Shown here in pieces: positions 9,926 through 18,758 of a stretch of 64,000 nucleotides of DNA. Position 1 is the first letter of the stretch. The number at the start of each line of letters is the position of its first letter. Made by a program: the position numbers and the translations under genes. The notes beneath the pieces are model-generated. The model did no database searches, had not been told where the DNA came from, and saw only the letters and a list, made by a program, of their open reading frames with translations. The DNA is from Clostridiaceae bacterium M8S5 (lineage in GTDB: Bacteria > Bacillota > Clostridia > Tissierellales > MCWD3): positions 3,038,001 through 3,102,000 of the forward strand of contig CP118523.1 of the NCBI GenBank assembly GCA_029227815.1. Reading direction: 5' to 3'.

Positions 9926-10504
9926 CTAGCTCAATAGTTCAAATTTAAAATATTGCTTTAAAATATCATCTAACATAGAGATAGGTAGCCCAACTACGTT
10001 TGAATATGAACCTTCTATTCTTTTTACAAATATCGAGCTTAACCCTTGTATAGCATAACTTCCAGCTTTATCTCTATATTCATCTCTTCTTAAGTAACTT
10101 TGTATGTCTTCATCGCTTACATTTTTAAACTCTACTTTAGTTTCAACATAATCTACTATTTTAGTATCTTCAGGCCCTAGCACTGCTAACCCAGTGTATA
10201 CGCTGTGTTTTTTACCTGATAACCTTCTTAACATGTCATAGGCCTCTTCTTTACTTTTAGGTTTCCCTAATTTATGTCCATTATACACTATTGTATCTGC
10301 CCCAACTACTATATCTAAGCTGTCAGTTTTACTTAGTACATCTAAGGCTTTTTGCATGGCAAGTGACATTACTACTATATGAGGCTTTTCATCCTCGCTT
10401 ACATGTTCCTCTATGTCACTGGCTATTACTTTTATGTCAATGTCAAATTTAGACAATATTTCTAGTCTTCTTGGTGAAGATGATGCAAGAATTAATCTTT
10501 TCAT
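9926..10504 (-). CDS. maf: Maf-family nucleoside triphosphate pyrophosphatase
   Basis: The 192-residue house-cleaning enzyme hydrolyses non-canonical or pyrimidine NTPs to the monophosphate and pyrophosphate. The N-terminal LASSSPRRLEIL motif, the VVGADTIV catalytic Asp segment, and SGKKHSVYTGL are the Maf signatures. It lies 8 bases after the DUF4321 gene and upstream of radC/mreB, as in many Clostridia. Confidence 0.95.
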   Translation of the reverse strand: MKRLILASSSPRRLEILSKFDIDIKVIASDIEEHVSEDEKPHIVVMSLAMQKALDVLSKTDSLDIVVGADTIVYNGHKLGKPKSKEEAYDMLRRLSGKKHSVYTGLAVLGPEDTKIVDYVETKVEFKNVSDEDIQSYLRRDEYRDKAGSYAIQGLSSIFVKRIEGSYSNVVGLPISMLDDILKQYFKFELLS

Positions 10505-10512
10505 ATAATCAC

Positions 10513-10764
10513 CTACAACTTTCTGTATACTATAATAGCAATAACTATGCCTATTATACTAGCTAAATTTATACTGATTACTAATCCAAATGTCAATGTA
10601 ATTACCCTTAAATTTAGAACTACTGGTGCATTAGTTCCGACAGTATAATTTTTGCCTAAGATTTCAACCTTGTCACTAAAAAAATCTCCAATAACTCCTC
10701 CAATAAGTAGTCCCACAATTAATAATACAATAAGTACTCCTGTATTTCCAGCTCTACTTTTCAA
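10513..10764 (-). CDS. Small DUF4321-type membrane protein
   Basis: The 83-residue protein has two predicted membrane helices (GVLIVLLIVGLLIGGVIG and LASIIGIVIAIIVY) around a short outside loop. It resembles the DUF4321 family often found next to maf in Clostridia; its function is unknown. The start is TTG at 10762-10764, with AAGGAGG nine bases upstream. It is the first gene of the maf-radC-mre transcript. Confidence 0.75.
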   Translation of the reverse strand: MKSRAGNTGVLIVLLIVGLLIGGVIGDFFSDKVEILGKNYTVGTNAPVVLNLRVITLTFGLVISINLASIIGIVIAIIVYRKL

Positions 10765-11404
10765 CTTCGTTTTCCTCCTTAAGTTAATGCCTACAGCTAA
10801 AGAAACTTTGCTAGCTCAAGTAAGAAATTATTATTGTGATAAACTCTTTATTAAGTACAATAACTAAAAATCTATACTATATTATTCTACCATTTTATAT
10901 AGTAATAATGAAACAAATTCTTAATTATTTTTATATAGTAATAGCTTTGATTAAGCATTATTTATTTAAGACTTATGCATACAAAGCCATACAATACAAG
11001 TTTATCATTTTGATTATTAATTTACAAGAAAGTTTTGCTTAATGTAAAACAATTTTTATTTTGTATCTTTTTATTGTTATTCTCATATTTTTCTTTACTT
11101 GCTTTTTTTTATATGTTTTTATTACAACGTATATGCTTAATAAAAGGAAGTTAAATCTGATGAGAAGATTTTATTATTGTTTTATCTGTTTTGTATTTCT
11201 TTTAGCATTTGTATTTTTACGCTGACTTGCATGAACATGAATGATGTTTCTGTTAGATACATATTATGAAAATGGTAATTATGTTTATGAAAGTGTAGAT
11301 TTAAAAATAAAGGGTTTATGGTTTAGTACATATTAGGTGTGGAAAAGAAACAACAACTAAGTATATATATGACTTTAGTTTAATCAAATACAACCACAAT
11401 GCAA
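10765..11404. other. AT-rich intergenic region with one decayed reading frame
   Basis: These 640 bases separate the maf/mre operon from the Cys-rich peptide unit. They are very AT-rich. The only coding-like trace is the broken plus-strand frame at 11160-11336. I see no RNA gene or clear repeat. The promoter of the DUF4321-maf-mre transcript must lie near 10765-10880, but I could not choose a convincing -35/-10 pair. Confidence 0.5.
11160..11336 (+). pseudogene. Frameshifted small lipoprotein-like remnant
   Basis: An ATG with GGAAG upstream opens a hydrophobic, signal-peptide-like stretch (MRRFYYCFICFVFLLAFVF) that hits a stop. In a second frame follows a lipobox-like LTC. A third frame continues DTYYENGNYVYESVDLKIKG to a stop at 11334-11336. 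Three consecutive coherent segments in shifting frames suggest a decayed secreted protein. The evidence is only composition and continuity. Confidence 0.35.
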
Positions 11405-11431
11405 ATAAAAACGGGGCATACCACAGCCCCT
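11405..11431 (-). terminator. Terminator of the Cys-rich peptide gene
   Basis: A GGGGC/GCCCC stem with an 8-base loop is followed on the minus strand by GTTTTTATTTG. It lies about 50 bases past the stop codon of the 42-residue peptide. Confidence 0.75.
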
Positions 11432-11478
11432 TCAAATCAAATATCTAATACTTTATTATTTATATTGTAAAACTAATG

Positions 11479-11607
11479 TTAGTTTCCGCAGCCACATCCG
11501 CAATCAGATTTTTTTACTTCTTGTTCTTTTTCTTTATTAATATGCTCCTTATTATCTGAACACCCGCAGCCACATCCATTTTTTTTGTCATCTTTAGATT
11601 TACACAT
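11479..11607 (-). CDS. 42-residue Cys-rich metal-binding peptide (CsoR-controlled)
   Basis: The peptide starts MCKSKDDKKNG, continues with CGCGC, a charged linker containing one His, and ends in a second CGCGC-type cluster (DCGCGCGN). Seven of 42 residues are Cys. The ATG at 11605-11607 has GGAGGG 7 bases upstream. It has its own promoter with an embedded palindrome and its own terminator, so this is a complete unit. The repeated CGCGC clusters suggest thiolate binding of a soft metal such as Cu(I), like a small metallothionein or buffer. That role is inferred from composition and from the adjacent CsoR-family gene. I do not recognise a named family. Confidence 0.8.
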   Translation of the reverse strand: MCKSKDDKKNGCGCGCSDNKEHINKEKEQEVKKSDCGCGCGN

Positions 11608-11663
11608 GTGCTAACCCTCCTTTATAGTTTTCTATATAACAATACTATATTAAAAGTATGATT

Positions 11664-11695
11664 ACATTATACCCCCCCGGGGTATAATGTGTCAA
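11664..11695 (-). promoter_or_regulatory. Consensus sigma-A promoter with CsoR-type operator in the spacer
   Basis: On the minus strand TTGACA (11690-11695) and TATAAT (11666-11671) are separated by 18 bases. A perfect palindrome with 12-base arms (ACATTATACCCC and its complement, 11664-11675 and 11679-11690) and a CCC centre covers the spacer and the -10. CsoR operators typically carry such G/C tracts flanked by TATA-like ends. Bound repressor would block polymerase directly. Confidence 0.85.
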
Positions 11696-11737
11696 TAAAA
11701 AAAGGTCACTTTTAATTACTCTCTTTTACTATTATTG

Positions 11738-12016
11738 TTATGTCATTCTTGAAAATTGTTCAATAGCTTTTGAGAAAGTTACAAGAATTTCATCACCATC
11801 TCCGTTTTTTAAGCCTAAATTGACGCAGTGTTTTAAGTGGTTTTCTAATATAACTTGACCAACTTTGTGAACAGCACTTTTTACAGCGTTAAGTTGTATT
11901 AGAATTTCTTCGCAAGAAACATCTTCACTACCTACCATCTTGTTTACTGCATTAAGCTGGCCTATAATTTTATTTATTCGATTATTTATTTTTCTACAGT
12001 TTTTACACGTATCCAT
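11738..12016 (-). CDS. csoR: CsoR/DUF156-family metal-sensing repressor
   Basis: The 92-residue all-helical repressor has the x-Cys-His-Cys fingerprint of copper sensors at Cys35, His60 and Cys64, the last two in ENHLKHC. In this family Cu(I) bound by the Cys and by His/Cys of the partner subunit releases the DNA. N-terminal Cys4 and Cys7 are extra. The gene lies upstream of the Cys-rich peptide unit on the same strand, with the palindrome between them. It has its own promoter. A persulfide sensor (CstR) or other metal sensor of the same family cannot be excluded, but the conserved His favours Cu(I). Confidence 0.88.
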   Translation of the reverse strand: MDTCKNCRKINNRINKIIGQLNAVNKMVGSEDVSCEEILIQLNAVKSAVHKVGQVILENHLKHCVNLGLKNGDGDEILVTFSKAIEQFSRMT

Positions 12017-12049
12017 ATACGTCCTCCTTAAACCTCTAGGGCTATGTAC

Positions 12050-12078
12050 ATAATATAAAACTGCGCTATTTATGTCAG
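12050..12078 (-). promoter_or_regulatory. Promoter of csoR
   Basis: CTGACA (12073-12078) and TATTAT (12050-12055) are 17 bases apart on the minus strand, and the -10 is about 34 bases before the start codon. No second copy of the G/C-tract palindrome is present here, so csoR does not look autoregulated through that operator. Confidence 0.6.
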
Positions 12079-12130
12079 GATTCTAAGCATTAATGAACAT
12101 TTGCGCTTTACTAACAACATTAACATTATA

Positions 12131-12176
12131 ATAAAAAATTTCGAGCACAGTTTGACATAACCAATGCTCGAAATTT
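12131..12176 (-). terminator. Terminator of the rnf operon
   Basis: A perfect 12-bp stem (arms 12136-12147 and 12165-12176) ends in a T run on the minus strand, just after the rnfB stop codon. Confidence 0.9.
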
Positions 12177-12184
12177 AATTATTA

Positions 12185-13168
12185 TTATTTCATGTTTATA
12201 GCATCTTTTGGACACTTTTCTTCACAAACTCCGCATCCAATACATTTGTCTTTATCTACTGTATGAGCTTTTTTTAATTCTCCTTCTATAGCTCCTACTG
12301 GACATTTCTTAGCACATATTGTACACCCTACACACTTATCTTCTTCTATCTCTGCTTTTTTTCTTTTATCCAGCTGTGCATATATTGCTCCTGTTGGACA
12401 TTTCTCTGCACATACCATACAGTTTGTACATTTATCATAATCAATCTTAGCAAGCTTGTCTTCAAACGTCATGGCATCAAACGGACATGCTTTCACACAT
12501 ATTTGACAACCAATACAGCCCACTTGACACTTTGTCTTCACATCTTTACCGAATTGTTTGCTGTTACAATCAACAAATACTTCTTGGTTATATGGAACTA
12601 ATTCTATAACTGCTTTTGGACATGCCTTTAAGCACTTGCCACAAGCTGTACATTTTTCTTTATCTATGTGAGCTATACCGTCAACTATTGTTATTGCATC
12701 AAAATCACATACATTTACACAGCTTCCTAAACCTAGACAACCATACTGACAAGCTTTTGATCCTCCTGATACCATAGAAGCAGCTTTACAATCTTTTACG
12801 CCTGCATATTCAAACTTCTCTTTTGCATTGCACTCTGTTCCGTTACAGATGACTCTTGCAACCATTTTTACTCCTGCCTGCGCATTTACTCCCATTATTC
12901 CAGCTACTTTCTCTGCACATGAAGCCCCTCCAACTGGACAACCATTTGCAGGTGCTTTGCCTGCAGCTACTGCAGCTGCAAACCCATCACATCCTGGATA
13001 TCCACATGCTCCACAGTTAGCGCCTGGAAGTACTGATCTAATTGCCTCTACCTTTGGGTCTACTTCTACTGCAAATTTTTTAGATGCTACCCCTAAGCCT
13101 ACACCAAATAGTATCCCTAGTCCACCTAGTGTAATAGCTGGGTATACTATACTATTTACTATATCCAT
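12185..13168 (-). CDS. rnfB: Rnf complex ferredoxin-type subunit RnfB
   Basis: RnfB takes electrons from reduced ferredoxin into the Rnf ferredoxin:NAD+ oxidoreductase. The 327-residue protein has an N-terminal membrane helix, then a Fe-S domain beginning CGACGYPGC (about residue 52). It also has six CxxCxxCxxxC-type motifs, the first irregular (CQYGCLGLGSC) and the others regular (for example CTACGKCLKAC and CIGCGVCEEKC). This multi-cluster C-terminus is typical of clostridial rather than proteobacterial RnfB. It is the last gene of the operon. Confidence 0.96.
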   Translation of the reverse strand: MDIVNSIVYPAITLGGLGILFGVGLGVASKKFAVEVDPKVEAIRSVLPGANCGACGYPGCDGFAAAVAAGKAPANGCPVGGASCAEKVAGIMGVNAQAGVKMVARVICNGTECNAKEKFEYAGVKDCKAASMVSGGSKACQYGCLGLGSCVNVCDFDAITIVDGIAHIDKEKCTACGKCLKACPKAVIELVPYNQEVFVDCNSKQFGKDVKTKCQVGCIGCQICVKACPFDAMTFEDKLAKIDYDKCTNCMVCAEKCPTGAIYAQLDKRKKAEIEEDKCVGCTICAKKCPVGAIEGELKKAHTVDKDKCIGCGVCEEKCPKDAINMK

Positions 13169-13181
13169 ACTTTTCCACCTC

Positions 13182-13754
13182 CTACACTAAACCTGTAAAT
13201 CCTAAGAATGCTATTGCCATTAATCCTGCTGATATTAATGCAATAGGAAACCCTGCTAACGCCCCTGGCGTATCAGATAAATCTATTCGCTCTCTTATTC
13301 CTGCAAATAATATTATTGCAAGAGAAAAACTAAGTGATGCTGCTACTGAATTCACAATCAATCCACCTAGCGAGTATTTTTCTTGTATATTCATTATAGC
13401 AAGTCCAAGTACTGCACAGTTAGTAGTTATAAGTGGTAAATATACTCCTAATGACTCATAAAGCGTAGGACTTGATTTCTTAACAAACATCTCAACAAAT
13501 TGCACTAGTGAAGCTATTACTAATATAAATGCAATAGTCTGTAAATATTGTATACCTAACGGCTCTAATACTGCTATTTGTAGTAAATATGTTATAATAG
13601 ACGATACTATCATAACAAATGTAACTGCCATACTCATTCCTGTTGCTGTTTCTACTTTTTTAGAAACACCAAGAAATGGACATATTCCTAAGAACTTTGA
13701 TAGTACAAAGTTATTAACAAGAAGAGTACCTATAAATATTTTGAAAAAATCCAT
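13182..13754 (-). CDS. rnfA: Rnf complex membrane subunit RnfA
   Basis: The 190-residue protein has six membrane helices and belongs to the RnfA/NqrE family. The first half contains NNFVLSKFLGICPFLGVSKK with the conserved Cys segment. RnfA and RnfE share an inverted-repeat fold that holds a [2Fe-2S] cluster within the membrane. It lies 13 bases before rnfB and 13 after rnfE. Confidence 0.96.
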   Translation of the reverse strand: MDFFKIFIGTLLVNNFVLSKFLGICPFLGVSKKVETATGMSMAVTFVMIVSSIITYLLQIAVLEPLGIQYLQTIAFILVIASLVQFVEMFVKKSSPTLYESLGVYLPLITTNCAVLGLAIMNIQEKYSLGGLIVNSVAASLSFSLAIILFAGIRERIDLSDTPGALAGFPIALISAGLMAIAFLGFTGLV

Positions 13755-13767
13755 ATTTTAACCTCCT

Positions 13768-14370
13768 CTATGCCTTTTTAGCTTTCTTTGATTTTATAAC
13801 GTTCAATAGACCAATCAACAAACCAAGTGCAAGGAAAGCTCCCGGAGGAAGTATCATTATTATGGCTGGTTTAAAGCTTTGACCAAACAATGAAAAACCA
13901 AAAATTGATCCAGCCCCTAATATCTCTCTCACTGCTCCTAATATTGTCAATGCTAGAGTAAAGCCTAGACCCATCCCTAAACCATCTGCTATTGAAGGTA
14001 CTATCTTATTCTTAGATGCAAATGACTCTGCTCTTGAAAGTATGATACAGTTTACAACTATCAATGGTATAAATAATCCAAGTTGTTTATATAATGCACT
14101 TGCGTATGCGTGCATGAACATGTCAATCAATGTAACAAATGTCGCAATAATTACGATAAATGCTGGTATACGAATCTTATCTGGTATGACCTTTCTTAGT
14201 GCAGAAATAAACAAGTTAGAGCCTATTAAAACTGCTGTTGAAGCTAAACCCATTCCTAAACCATTTTCTGCTGATGTTGTTACTGCTAGTGTTGGGCACA
14301 TACCCATTAACTGAACAAATATGGGATTTTCCTTTATTATTCCATTCTTAAAACTTTTAAAAATGCTCAT
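13768..14370 (-). CDS. rnfE: Rnf complex membrane subunit RnfE
   Basis: The 200-residue polytopic protein is paralogous to RnfA. It starts with an N-terminal NPIFVQLMGMCPTLAVTTSA segment whose Cys matches the cluster-binding position. With RnfA it forms the electron path across the membrane coupled to Na+ or H+ export. It sits between rnfG and rnfA. Confidence 0.96.
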   Translation of the reverse strand: MSIFKSFKNGIIKENPIFVQLMGMCPTLAVTTSAENGLGMGLASTAVLIGSNLFISALRKVIPDKIRIPAFIVIIATFVTLIDMFMHAYASALYKQLGLFIPLIVVNCIILSRAESFASKNKIVPSIADGLGMGLGFTLALTILGAVREILGAGSIFGFSLFGQSFKPAIIMILPPGAFLALGLLIGLLNVIKSKKAKKA

Positions 14371-14395
14371 TTTTTCACCTCCACTATTATAAGCC

Positions 14396-14953
14396 CTATT
14401 TTAACTCAGAGTTAAATAATCCGATTGCAAGATTCACTCCGTCTCTTACTCCATTTGAAGTCATTGTAGCACCTGTTAATGCTTGTACTTCATTTGGATT
14501 TTGTGGGGCGGTTTTTACTACTACAATCTCTTCGTCGATACTCTTGTCTATAAATTTATTTGTAAATTCTTTATTTTCTGCATTAGCACCTAAACCTGGT
14601 GTTTCTTGATGCTTTGTTACTTTGATGCCAGTAACTTTGCCTTCTATTGAAATACCTGTTATCATCTCTAAGTTTGGACTATATCCGTTTGTGGATGTAG
14701 CTATAGCGTACCCAACTACTTCTCCTGAACTAGAAAGTCCTTTGTATACACTTAGTATTCTAGCATCGTCTACACTTAACTGTAATTGTTCAAATTTATC
14801 AGCTGGTAATACTTCTCTTCTAGCTTCTTCACTAATAGCCGCCTCTACTTCCTCTATTTTGCCTTTAGTCAAATCATTTGTAAATCCTAATACTACTGCT
14901 GCTACAGATGTTATGATTAAAAGTATTACCCCTAATTTAATCGTCTCACGCAT
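14396..14953 (-). CDS. rnfG: Rnf complex flavoprotein subunit RnfG
   Basis: The 185-residue protein has one N-terminal membrane helix and an extracytoplasmic FMN-binding domain. The LTGATMTSNGV segment carries the Thr to which FMN is covalently attached (TGAT motif). Its start overlaps the end of rnfD by 8 bases, which suggests translational coupling. Confidence 0.95.
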   Translation of the reverse strand: MRETIKLGVILLIITSVAAVVLGFTNDLTKGKIEEVEAAISEEARREVLPADKFEQLQLSVDDARILSVYKGLSSSGEVVGYAIATSTNGYSPNLEMITGISIEGKVTGIKVTKHQETPGLGANAENKEFTNKFIDKSIDEEIVVVKTAPQNPNEVQALTGATMTSNGVRDGVNLAIGLFNSELK

Positions 14954-15893
14954 TCTTCTTCACCTCACCAAATACTTTTGGACTTGTAAATTTATCTATA
15001 ATAGGAGTAGCAACGTTCATTAATAATATAGAATATGATACACCCTCAGGATATCCACCATATAGTCTTATAACGCTCGTTAACACACCACAGCCAAGTG
15101 CAAATATAATTTGTCCTTTCGGTGTTATAGGTGATGAGGAATAATCAGTTGCCATAAAGAATGCTCCTATCATTAATCCCCCTGCTAATAGATGATATGT
15201 CATTGAAGTAAGTCCACCATCTAAAGCAAATGTCAATATTGCTACAGTTCCTATATATATTGTTGGTATTCTCCAATTGATTACTTTTCTGTACAATAAA
15301 TATAACCCACCTAATATAAGTAATATTGCTGATGTTTCTCCTATACATCCCCCAATATTACCTAGAAGCATGTTGGTAAGTGTTGGTAATGCTTGTCCAG
15401 ATGATTCTGCTCCCTTCATTATCGCAAGTGGTGTAGCTGTTGAAACAGCATCAGCTCCTGGAGTAACCCAACTTGTCATTATTACTGGCCATGACGCAAG
15501 TAACATTGCTCTAGCACCTAATGCAGGATTCATAAAGTTGTTTCCAAGTCCACCAAACGCCATTTTTACTATAGCTATAGCAAATGCTGACCCTACAACC
15601 GGTATCCACCAAGGTGCTGAAGCCGGTATGTTAAATGCTAGCAACAATCCTGTAACTACTGCACTTAAATCATTTATCGTAACTGGTTTCTTAGTTAATT
15701 TTTGTATTATATATTCAGTTGCAACTGCTGATACTACAGCTAGAATAATTAATTTTGCAGCATTAAATCTGAAAAAATAAATTCCTGCTATAGTAGCTGG
15801 TAATAATGCTATTATTACATCTAGCATTACGCTTTGTATAGTTTCATTTGACCTCAAGTGAGGTGCTGATGAACCTATTAGAAGCTTATCCAT
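14946..15893 (-). CDS. rnfD: Rnf complex membrane flavoprotein subunit RnfD
   Basis: The 315-residue protein has about nine membrane helices and belongs to the RnfD/NqrB family. The STATPLAIMK segment (about residues 150-165) holds the FMN-attachment Thr. It passes electrons from RnfG toward RnfC and is part of the ion pathway. It follows rnfC by 11 bases. Confidence 0.95.
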   Translation of the reverse strand: MDKLLIGSSAPHLRSNETIQSVMLDVIIALLPATIAGIYFFRFNAAKLIILAVVSAVATEYIIQKLTKKPVTINDLSAVVTGLLLAFNIPASAPWWIPVVGSAFAIAIVKMAFGGLGNNFMNPALGARAMLLASWPVIMTSWVTPGADAVSTATPLAIMKGAESSGQALPTLTNMLLGNIGGCIGETSAILLILGGLYLLYRKVINWRIPTIYIGTVAILTFALDGGLTSMTYHLLAGGLMIGAFFMATDYSSSPITPKGQIIFALGCGVLTSVIRLYGGYPEGVSYSILLMNVATPIIDKFTSPKVFGEVKKNA

Positions 15894-15904
15894 TTTTATA
15901 CCTC

Positions 15905-17242
15905 CTACCCTCTAGCTCTTCTTTTAGCTATGATCTCATTTTTCGCTACTTTAATAGCTTCTACTAACGGTCTCTTAGACGGACAAATATAAGAACATGA
16001 TCCACATGCTATACATGCCATTGCATGATATTCTTCTGCTAAATCGTACATCCCTTTTAATGATAACTTACTTATCATTAACGGTTGTAGATTTACAGGA
16101 CAAATTTCTACACATTTCCCACATCTAATGCAAGCTTGAGGTTCTGGCAACGTTGCATCTTCTTTGTTCAACAATAATATACCCGAAGTCCCTTTTATTG
16201 CTGGGATTTCATCTGTAAACTGAGCTAGTCCCATCATAGGGCCACCCATTATAATCTTACCAACCTCTTCTTTGTATCCTCCACATTGCTCTATTATATC
16301 TTTAAAAGGAGTACCTACTTTTATAAGTAAATTTTTAGGGTCTTTTACAGCACTCCCTGTAACTGTACATATTCTTTCTATTAATGGCATCCCTGTCTTA
16401 AATAAATCGTATATAGCTGCTGCAGTTCCTACGTTATTTACTACAACTCCAACATCCATTGGAAGACCACCATTAGGTACTTCTCTTCCTGTTGCCGCGT
16501 TTATTAATCTTTTTTCATCCCCTTGAGGATATTTTACTTGTAATACTACTATTTCTATACCTTTTTCTGAACTAGCTGCTTTTTTAAGAGCATCTACTGC
16601 GTCCATTTTGTTGTTCTCAACGCCAATATACCCTTTTTCAACTCCAACTGCCTTCATTAATATCTTTAATCCAAATATAACCTTCTCTGGACTTTCTAAC
16701 ATTAACCTATGGTCAGCAGTAAGATAAGGCTCACACTCAGCACCATTTAATATAACACAATCAATGTTTTTATCTGGTGGTACCGATAGTTTTACGTGAG
16801 TAGGAAATCCTGCTCCTCCCAAACCTGTTATACCGCCTTCTTTTATAATACTGATAATTTCTTCTTTTGAGAGATCCTCAAAGTTTCCTTTTGGTTTAAC
16901 TGTATCACATATTTCGTTTGTCCCATCAGATTCTATAATTACTGAAACTGATCTTCCTGTAGGGCTGTCCATCTCTGCAACCTTCTTAACTTTTCCAGCT
17001 ATACTGGAATGTATAGGTGCTGATACAAACGCTTTTGCCTCGCCTATCTTTTGTCCTACTTTTACTATATCACCAGCTTTAACTATAGGTTCACATGGTG
17101 CTCCTATATGTTGGTGCATCGGAATTATGACTTGACTAGGCTCTGCTGCTCTTTCAATTGGCAGTTTCTCTGTCATTTTTTTGAAATGTGGTGGATGTAT
17201 CCCGCCTTTGAAAGTAACACATTTTTGACTCATTCTTTTCAC
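15905..17242 (-). CDS. rnfC: Rnf complex NADH-binding subunit RnfC
   Basis: The 445-residue peripheral subunit reduces NAD+. It shows a biotinyl-lipoyl-like N-terminal fold, a Rossmann/FMN domain with GITGLGGAGFPTHVKL, an SLBB segment, and two [4Fe-4S] motifs (CIRCGKCVEICP and CIACGSCSYICP) near residues 370-415. It is the first gene of rnfCDGEAB. The 247 bases upstream should hold the promoter, but no -35/-10 pair is clear. Confidence 0.96.
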   Translation of the reverse strand: MKRMSQKCVTFKGGIHPPHFKKMTEKLPIERAAEPSQVIIPMHQHIGAPCEPIVKAGDIVKVGQKIGEAKAFVSAPIHSSIAGKVKKVAEMDSPTGRSVSVIIESDGTNEICDTVKPKGNFEDLSKEEIISIIKEGGITGLGGAGFPTHVKLSVPPDKNIDCVILNGAECEPYLTADHRLMLESPEKVIFGLKILMKAVGVEKGYIGVENNKMDAVDALKKAASSEKGIEIVVLQVKYPQGDEKRLINAATGREVPNGGLPMDVGVVVNNVGTAAAIYDLFKTGMPLIERICTVTGSAVKDPKNLLIKVGTPFKDIIEQCGGYKEEVGKIIMGGPMMGLAQFTDEIPAIKGTSGILLLNKEDATLPEPQACIRCGKCVEICPVNLQPLMISKLSLKGMYDLAEEYHAMACIACGSCSYICPSKRPLVEAIKVAKNEIIAKRRARG

Positions 17243-17489
17243 CTCTTTATATTAAATTATACTAAAAGTATATATCAACTTAGTTTGAACATAAAAAAAC
17301 AGTAAACTATATGAACAATCAAAAGTAAAATCAACTAAGATTTCACCACAGAGACTTTAAATTAACTCCCCATTCCTTTCAAAACCGTTTATATAGATAC
17401 TATTTCAAATATGTCTTAATTAAGTAATATTAATTAAAAATGTTTAACATTGTTATTATAACACTTCATCTTACTATTGTAAAATATAG

Positions 17490-18044
17490 TTACGTATTTA
17501 ACATACTGTGGATAGAATTTACATTTTCTTTTATATAATCTATAAGCCACATCAATACATCGGGATTATTAAGACTTACTCCATCAAGCATTTTAGCTAT
17601 TTCTCTAGTGTTGAATTCAAAAACTTTATCATCTACTCTATGAGTATATATTATATCAAGCTTCTCACTTTTATTGATTAAAGCTATTATTGTTTCTGCT
17701 ATATTACCCAGTGGTGCTCTATCTATATGACTATTTTTAAATGAGCATACTACTTTAGTTCCAATTTTTAATTCTGAAGTTATTTTAAAGCTTCCCTCAC
17801 ATCTTATAGCTGCCACTTTTAACAATGATATTCCCATTCCTACCTTTCTAGTGGTTCTGGTAGTGTAAAAAGGATCTTCTACTATCTTAATAGTTTCCTC
17901 GTCCATTCCTTTTCCGTTATCTTCTATAATAATTGTAAATAAATCTTTTTTGGTATCTTCATTAATATTTATTTTTATTGAATTAGCATCAGCTCTAACA
18001 GAGTTTTCTGCTATATCTAGTATGTGGAGCGATAATTCTTTCAT
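17490..18044 (-). CDS. Histidine-kinase-like ATPase-domain protein
   Basis: The 184-residue protein consists mainly of a GHKL ATPase fold: ILDIAENSVRADA is the N box, IEDNGKGMDEE the G1 box, and VGMGISLLK the G2 box. There is no dimerisation or phospho-acceptor His domain, so it may act like an anti-sigma or serine-kinase ATPase. The ATG at 18042-18044, after AGAGGTG, is preferred over an upstream start that overlaps the PHP gene. It is the last gene of the redox-signalling operon. Confidence 0.75.
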   Translation of the reverse strand: MKELSLHILDIAENSVRADANSIKININEDTKKDLFTIIIEDNGKGMDEETIKIVEDPFYTTRTTRKVGMGISLLKVAAIRCEGSFKITSELKIGTKVVCSFKNSHIDRAPLGNIAETIIALINKSEKLDIIYTHRVDDKVFEFNTREIAKMLDGVSLNNPDVLMWLIDYIKENVNSIHSMLNT

Positions 18045-18045
18045 A

Positions 18046-18756
18046 TTATACACCTCTACATAAATAATTAAAAACACATTCTAAACTTCTATTTTTTACT
18101 TCTATAAAATTAACCTGTTCATTAATATCTTTAAGATAATGTGCATCTGAATTAGTAATAACATTGTACACATCGCCATTTATTATATCACAAATGCTCT
18201 TGTGATGGTCACAATTTTTTTCGATAGTCTTTAATTTTAATTTATTAGGTATAAAACCCAAATTAGAAAGTATGCTATTTGTATTTTTATTAACATGCGC
18301 TGGTATCATTATTCCATAGTACTCTTTTACTAATTTACATATTTCGTTGATATTGTAGCTAGATGAGTTTAGTAGTAATTTGTCAATCTTTCCTGTTATA
18401 TTGTCTTTACTATCCATCAACAACTGTTCTCCAAAAATTAGTTCATTGTTCTTTATATCTGGCAAACTATCATATATAATATCTTGAAATACCAGCCCTT
18501 TATTAATATCTTTAAAATAACAAAGGACATGTATGTCCTCTTTTGTTGTAACCTCTATACCTGGCAAGACTAATATATCTTTGTCTTTAGCCACTTCTAT
18601 AACTGATGGAACATTGAGCATAGTGTTGTGATCTGTAACTGCTATAACGTCTAACTCTTTTATACATGCCATGTTAACTATATTATTTGGTGTCATGTCA
18701 TCACAGCCGCATGGAGATAGTGACGAATGCATATGCAAATCATAGTATAATTTCAT
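18046..18756 (-). CDS. PHP-domain phosphoesterase
   Basis: The 236-residue protein begins KLYYDLHMHSSLSPCG and contains VIAVTDHN and LPGIEVTT, the metal-binding motifs of the PHP fold. ITNSDAHYL near the C-terminus completes the set. The likely activity is metal-dependent phosphoester hydrolysis on an unknown substrate. The ATG at 18754-18756 follows the DRTGG stop by two bases. Relatives of this gene sit with hydrogenase-like and DRTGG genes in Clostridia. Confidence 0.85.
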   Translation of the reverse strand: MKLYYDLHMHSSLSPCGCDDMTPNNIVNMACIKELDVIAVTDHNTMLNVPSVIEVAKDKDILVLPGIEVTTKEDIHVLCYFKDINKGLVFQDIIYDSLPDIKNNELIFGEQLLMDSKDNITGKIDKLLLNSSSYNINEICKLVKEYYGIMIPAHVNKNTNSILSNLGFIPNKLKLKTIEKNCDHHKSICDIINGDVYNVITNSDAHYLKDINEQVNFIEVKNRSLECVFNYLCRGV

Positions 18757-18758
18757 AT

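Noticed and set aside
10836-11042. Plus-strand 68-codon hydrophobic frame
   Set aside because: Composition is explained by AT-rich sequence; no ribosome binding site and no recognisable motif.
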